Below are positions 60,549 to 64,000 of a stretch of 64,000 nucleotides of DNA, one piece after another. The stretch comes from Cellulomonas fimi ATCC 484 (GTDB taxonomy: Bacteria > Actinomycetota > Actinomycetes > Actinomycetales > Cellulomonadaceae): the NCBI RefSeq assembly GCF_000212695.1, contig NC_015514.1:4092001-4156000 (forward strand), written 5' to 3'. Each line of letters opens with the position of its first letter. Position 1 is the first letter of the stretch. The translations under genes were made by a program, and so were the position numbers. The notes below the pieces were generated by a model. It was given only the letters and a program-made list of their open reading frames with translations. It did no database searches and was not told where the DNA came from.

Positions 60549-63500
60549 GTGACCACCAGCGAGCCGTCGACCGGCGCCGACCGCCCGGCGGGCCCCCGCC
60601 GCAGCGGCGGGCGCGGCGGTCGTGGTCCCCGCCGCCGGGGTCAGCGGGAGGCGCAGCGCGACCCCCAGCGCGACCAGCGCGACGGCCAGAGCGGCACGCA
60701 GCCGGACGGCCGCCGTGACCCGCACCGCGACGACCAGCGCGGACGCCGTCGTGACGCTCGCGACCCCCGGCGCGACGACGAGCGCGCGGCCGCGCGCCGG
60801 GCCCGCGCCGCCGCGGTCCGCGAGGCCGTCGTGGTCCCCGCGATCGTCTACCCGGAGAACCTGCCGGTCAGCGCGCGGCGCGACGAGATCGCGGCGGCGA
60901 TCCGCGACCACCAGGTCGTCGTCGTCGCGGGCGAGACGGGGTCCGGCAAGACGACGCAGATCCCGAAGATCGCGCTCGACCTCGGCCGCGGGCGCGCGGG
61001 GCAGATCGGGCACACGCAGCCGCGCCGGATCGCGGCCCGGTCGGTCGCGGAGCGCATCGCGGAAGAGGTCGGCACGCCGCTCGGGCAGCTCGTCGGCTAC
61101 CAGGTGCGGTTCACGGACACCTCGTCCGACGAGACGCTCGTCAAGGTCATGACGGACGGCATCCTGCTGGCGCAGATCCAGCGCGACCCGATGCTCTGGT
61201 CGTACGACACGCTCATCATCGACGAGGCGCACGAGCGTTCGCTCAACATCGACTTCATCCTCGGCTACCTCACACGGCTGCTGCCGCAGCGGCCGGACCT
61301 CAAGGTCGTCATCACGTCGGCGACGATCGACTCCGCGCGGTTCGCGCGGCACTTCGCCGGCCCTGCGACACCCGAGCACCCCGAGGGCGTTCCGGCGCCC
61401 GTCGTCGAGGTCAGCGGCCGCACGTACCCCGTCGAGATCCGCTACCGGCCGCTGTCGCCGGACGTCGAGGCGCCCGACGAGGACGCGGGCCGGCGTCCGC
61501 GCGCGAAGGCCACCGAGGACCGCGACCTCATGACGGCCATCACCGAGGCGGTCGACGAGCTGTCCGCGGAGGGGCCGGGCGACATCCTCGTCTTCCTGTC
61601 CGGCGAGCGGGAGATCCGGGACGCGGAGGACGCGCTGCGCACGTCGCTGGGCGCCCGCGTCACGGACCCGCGGCACCCGCAGCCCGTCGAGCTGCTGCCG
61701 CTGTACAGCCGGCTGTCCGCGGCCGAGCAGCACCGGGTGTTCGAGCAGCACGCCGGGCGGCGCGTGGTGCTGTCGACCAACGTCGCGGAGACGTCGCTGA
61801 CCGTGCCCGGCATCCGGTACGTCGTCGACCCGGGCACGGCCCGCATCTCGCGGTGGTCCAAGGCGACGAAGGTGCAGCGGCTGCCGATCGAGCCGGTCTC
61901 GCAGGCGTCGGCGAACCAGCGGTCGGGGCGGTGCGGGCGCGTCGCGGACGGCATCGCGATCCGGCTGTACTCCCAGGACGACTTCGCGTCGCGGCCGATG
62001 TACACCGAGCCGGAGATCCTGCGCACGTCGCTCGCGTCGGTGATCCTGCAGATGATCGCCGTGGGGGTCGCGGCGTCGCCCGACGACGTCACCGACTTCC
62101 CCTTCGTCGACCCGCCCGACGTGCGGGCCGTGCGGGACGGCGTGCAGCTGCTGACCGAGCTCGGGGCGCTGGAGACGGTGCCGGTCGAACCCGTCGACGG
62201 CTCGGGCCGGCCGACGAGCGTCACGCGGCTCACCGACACCGGGCGCGCTCTCGCGCAGCTGCCGATGGACCCGCGGCTCGCGCGGATGATCGTCGAGGGC
62301 GGGCGTCGCGGGGTCGCGCGCGAGGTCATGGTGATCGCCGCCGCGCTGTCGATCCAGGACCCGCGCGAGCGTCCGGCCGAGGAGCGCGACCGCGCCGACC
62401 AGCTGCACGGCCGGTTCGCCGACCCGACGTCGGACCTGCTCGCGTACCTCAACCTGTGGCAGTACCTGCGCGAGCAGCAGCGCGAGCTGTCGGGCAACGC
62501 GTTCCGCCGGATGTGCCGGTCGGAGCACCTCAACTACCTGCGCATCCGCGAGTGGCAGGACGTCGTCACGCAGCTGCGCGAGCTGGCCAAGCCGCTCGGC
62601 ATCCACGTCTCCCCGCTGCGCCCGGGATCCGGTCCCGCGCCCGGCGGCGAGACCGCGACGTCGCCAGGCGACACCGGCGCCTCCGCCTCGGACGGTCGCG
62701 GTCCCGACGACACGGCCCGGGGGGCGCTGCGGCTCGAGTGGGACGCGGACCGGATCCACGTGAGCGTGCTGTCGGGGCTGCTGTCGCACATCGGGATGCA
62801 GGAGGCGACGGAGGTCGCCGCACCGGCCCGGGGACCCGCTGCCGGCCGGGGGCGGCGGCCCGACCGGCGCGCGCGCAACGAGTACCTCGGCGCGCGCGGG
62901 GCGCGGTTCGCGATCTTCCCCGGGTCCGGTCTCGCGAAGCGGCCGCCGGCGTGGGTCATGGCCGCCGAGCTCGTCGAGACGTCCCGCCTGTGGGCGCGCG
63001 ACGCGGCCCGCATCCAGCCCGAGTGGGCCGAGGAGGTCGGTGCCCACCTGGTCAGGCGCACGTACTCCGAGCCGGCGTGGTCGTCCAAGCAGGGCGCCGC
63101 GACCGCGTTCGAGAAGGTCCTGCTGTACGGCGTGCCGATCGTCGCGCAGCGGCGCGTCCTGTACGCCAAGGTCGACGCCGAGCACGCGCGCGAGCTGTTC
63201 GTGCGGCACGCGCTCGTGCAGGGCGAGTGGACGACCCACCACCAGTTCTTCCACGAGAACCGCCGCCTGCTCGCCGAGGCCGAGGGCCTGGAGGCGCGCG
63301 CCCGCCGCCGCGACCTCGTCGTCGACGACGACGTGCTGTTCGACTTCTACGACGAGCGGATCCCGTCCGACGTCGTCTCCGCCCGGCACTTCGACCAGTG
63401 GTGGAAGGGCGCCCGGCGACGCGACCCCGACCTGCTGACGTTCACGCGCGAGCTGCTCGTCGCCGACGACGCCGAGGCGATCGACGAGTCCGCGTTCCCG

Positions 63501-64000
63501 TCCCGCTGGCCGCAGGGCGACCTGCGCCTGCCGCTGACGTACCAGTTCCAGCCCGGCACCGAGGCCGACGGCGTCACGGTGCACGTCCCCCTCACGGCGC
63601 TGGCCCGGCTGACCCCCGACGGGTTCGACTGGATGGTGCCCGGCCTGCGCGAGGAGCTCGTCACCGCGACCATCCGCGCGCTGCCCAAGCCGGTCCGCGT
63701 GCAGCTGGTCCCGGCGCCCGACGTCGCGCGGTCCGTCGAGGCGTGGCTGCGCGAGCACACCGCGTCGTGGGAGGACACCGTGCGGGCCGGCGACGCCGCC
63801 CCGTCGTTCCGTGAGCTGTTCCGGCAGGCCGTGCGGGCCGTGCGCGACGTCGACGTGCCCGACGACGCGTTCGACGACGAGAAGCTGCCGCCGCACCTGC
63901 GGATGACGTTCCGCGTCGTCGGCGACCGCGGGGGCGTCGTGGACGAGGGCAAGGACCTGCTGACGCTCCAGCGGCGGCTCGCGTCACGCACCCAGCAGGC
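60549..64000 (+). CDS. hrpA: HrpA-type ATP-dependent RNA helicase (3' end outside window)
   Basis: Open from the GTG at 60549 to the right edge (1150 codons, no stop). A basic, low-complexity N-terminus (about 80 residues) precedes the helicase core: VVAGETGSGKTTQIPKIALD (Walker A), TLIIDEAHERSLNIDFILGY (DEAH), VVITSATIDSARFARHF, then SGRCGRVADGIAIRLYSQDD (motif VI). The HA2/OB and DUF3418-like C-terminal segments follow. Bacterial HrpA helicases act in mRNA processing and in resolving stalled ribosomes. A GAGAAT -10 lies 8 bases upstream (60535-60540), so it may be leaderless. No Shine-Dalgarno is visible. Confidence 0.9.
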   Translation, partial: MTTSEPSTGADRPAGPRRSGGRGGRGPRRRGQREAQRDPQRDQRDGQSGTQPDGRRDPHRDDQRGRRRDARDPRRDDERAAARRARAAAVREAVVVPAIVYPENLPVSARRDEIAAAIRDHQVVVVAGETGSGKTTQIPKIALDLGRGRAGQIGHTQPRRIAARSVAERIAEEVGTPLGQLVGYQVRFTDTSSDETLVKVMTDGILLAQIQRDPMLWSYDTLIIDEAHERSLNIDFILGYLTRLLPQRPDLKVVITSATIDSARFARHFAGPATPEHPEGVPAPVVEVSGRTYPVEIRYRPLSPDVEAPDEDAGRRPRAKATEDRDLMTAITEAVDELSAEGPGDILVFLSGEREIRDAEDALRTSLGARVTDPRHPQPVELLPLYSRLSAAEQHRVFEQHAGRRVVLSTNVAETSLTVPGIRYVVDPGTARISRWSKATKVQRLPIEPVSQASANQRSGRCGRVADGIAIRLYSQDDFASRPMYTEPEILRTSLASVILQMIAVGVAASPDDVTDFPFVDPPDVRAVRDGVQLLTELGALETVPVEPVDGSGRPTSVTRLTDTGRALAQLPMDPRLARMIVEGGRRGVAREVMVIAAALSIQDPRERPAEERDRADQLHGRFADPTSDLLAYLNLWQYLREQQRELSGNAFRRMCRSEHLNYLRIREWQDVVTQLRELAKPLGIHVSPLRPGSGPAPGGETATSPGDTGASASDGRGPDDTARGALRLEWDADRIHVSVLSGLLSHIGMQEATEVAAPARGPAAGRGRRPDRRARNEYLGARGARFAIFPGSGLAKRPPAWVMAAELVETSRLWARDAARIQPEWAEEVGAHLVRRTYSEPAWSSKQGAATAFEKVLLYGVPIVAQRRVLYAKVDAEHARELFVRHALVQGEWTTHHQFFHENRRLLAEAEGLEARARRRDLVVDDDVLFDFYDERIPSDVVSARHFDQWWKGARRRDPDLLTFTRELLVADDAEAIDESAFPSRWPQGDLRLPLTYQFQPGTEADGVTVHVPLTALARLTPDGFDWMVPGLREELVTATIRALPKPVRVQLVPAPDVARSVEAWLREHTASWEDTVRAGDAAPSFRELFRQAVRAVRDVDVPDDAFDDEKLPPHLRMTFRVVGDRGGVVDEGKDLLTLQRRLASRTQQ

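Noticed and set aside
58740..63896. Very long open frame on the minus strand running through the helicase gene
   Set aside because: Its part before 60344 (the ABC-F start) is the antisense of hrpA and contains no domain; third-position GC bias makes such frames in this genome.

Overview
The window is chromosomal DNA from a very GC-rich actinobacterium. Third codon positions are almost all G or C, GTG starts are frequent, and several genes look leaderless. The gene set includes two F420-type oxidoreductases, DtxR/IdeR-like iron boxes, a DUF1918 protein, DUF6480, HxlR and MerR regulators, and a GH113 mannanase-type glycosidase. This fits the Micrococcales and suggests a Cellulomonas-like polysaccharide degrader. 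That placement is inferred from gene content; there is no rRNA or marker tree here.

Layout. 1-7136: a GAF/PAS sensor running off the left edge, a lipoprotein, a methyltransferase, small conserved proteins, a berberine-bridge-type FAD oxidoreductase, and an ECF sigma factor overlapping the gene of a membrane protein that is probably its anti-sigma factor. 7404-11588: an apparent mobile unit bounded by perfect 28-bp inverted repeats. It carries a MerR-type metal regulator, a mercuric reductase, a 59-residue ClpX-type zinc-finger protein, a serine resolvase and an IS30-family transposase. 11642-12463: a lone SLATT-like two-membrane-helix protein of a type often linked to nucleotide-signalled antiviral defence. 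13022-19342: an iron region on the minus strand, with an ABC siderophore importer (ATPase, lipoprotein binding protein, tandem-fused permease), a siderophore-interacting reductase and a ferritin-like/VIT1 iron transporter, with iron-box-like sites at two apparently leaderless promoters.

19475-32293 is a mixed core region: an anti-sigma kinase, a NYN-LOTUS RNase, an F420-type enzyme, a NarL-type two-component pair, a translationally coupled flavin monooxygenase and Gfo/Idh/MocA oxidoreductase, an HxlR regulator divergent from an NmrA-type reductase, and small membrane or ferredoxin-like proteins. 32647-44929 holds a YyaL/SPATA20 thioredoxin-fold protein, an FKBP lipoprotein, an EF-G2-like GTPase, a YciO/Sua5 protein, a LOG-like protein coupled to a family-5 uracil-DNA glycosylase, the GH113 enzyme, a proline-iminopeptidase-like hydrolase and a 14-helix efflux pump.

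45050-52959 has small proteins, a deazaflavin-dependent nitroreductase, a 5'-truncated aquaporin relic, an amino-acid permease, a MerR regulator, an HNH nuclease, an M50 metallopeptidase and an LmeA-like lipid-binding protein. 53212-64000 carries the SbcCD repair nuclease, a STAS anti-sigma antagonist, a YbaK deacylase, an ABC-F ATPase and an HrpA-type helicase running off the right edge.

Intergenic DNA is unusually repetitive: five different minisatellites (13, 27, 32, about 41 and 65 bp units) and two related C-rich/palindromic elements directly after stop codons. No tRNA, rRNA, CRISPR array or replication origin was seen.
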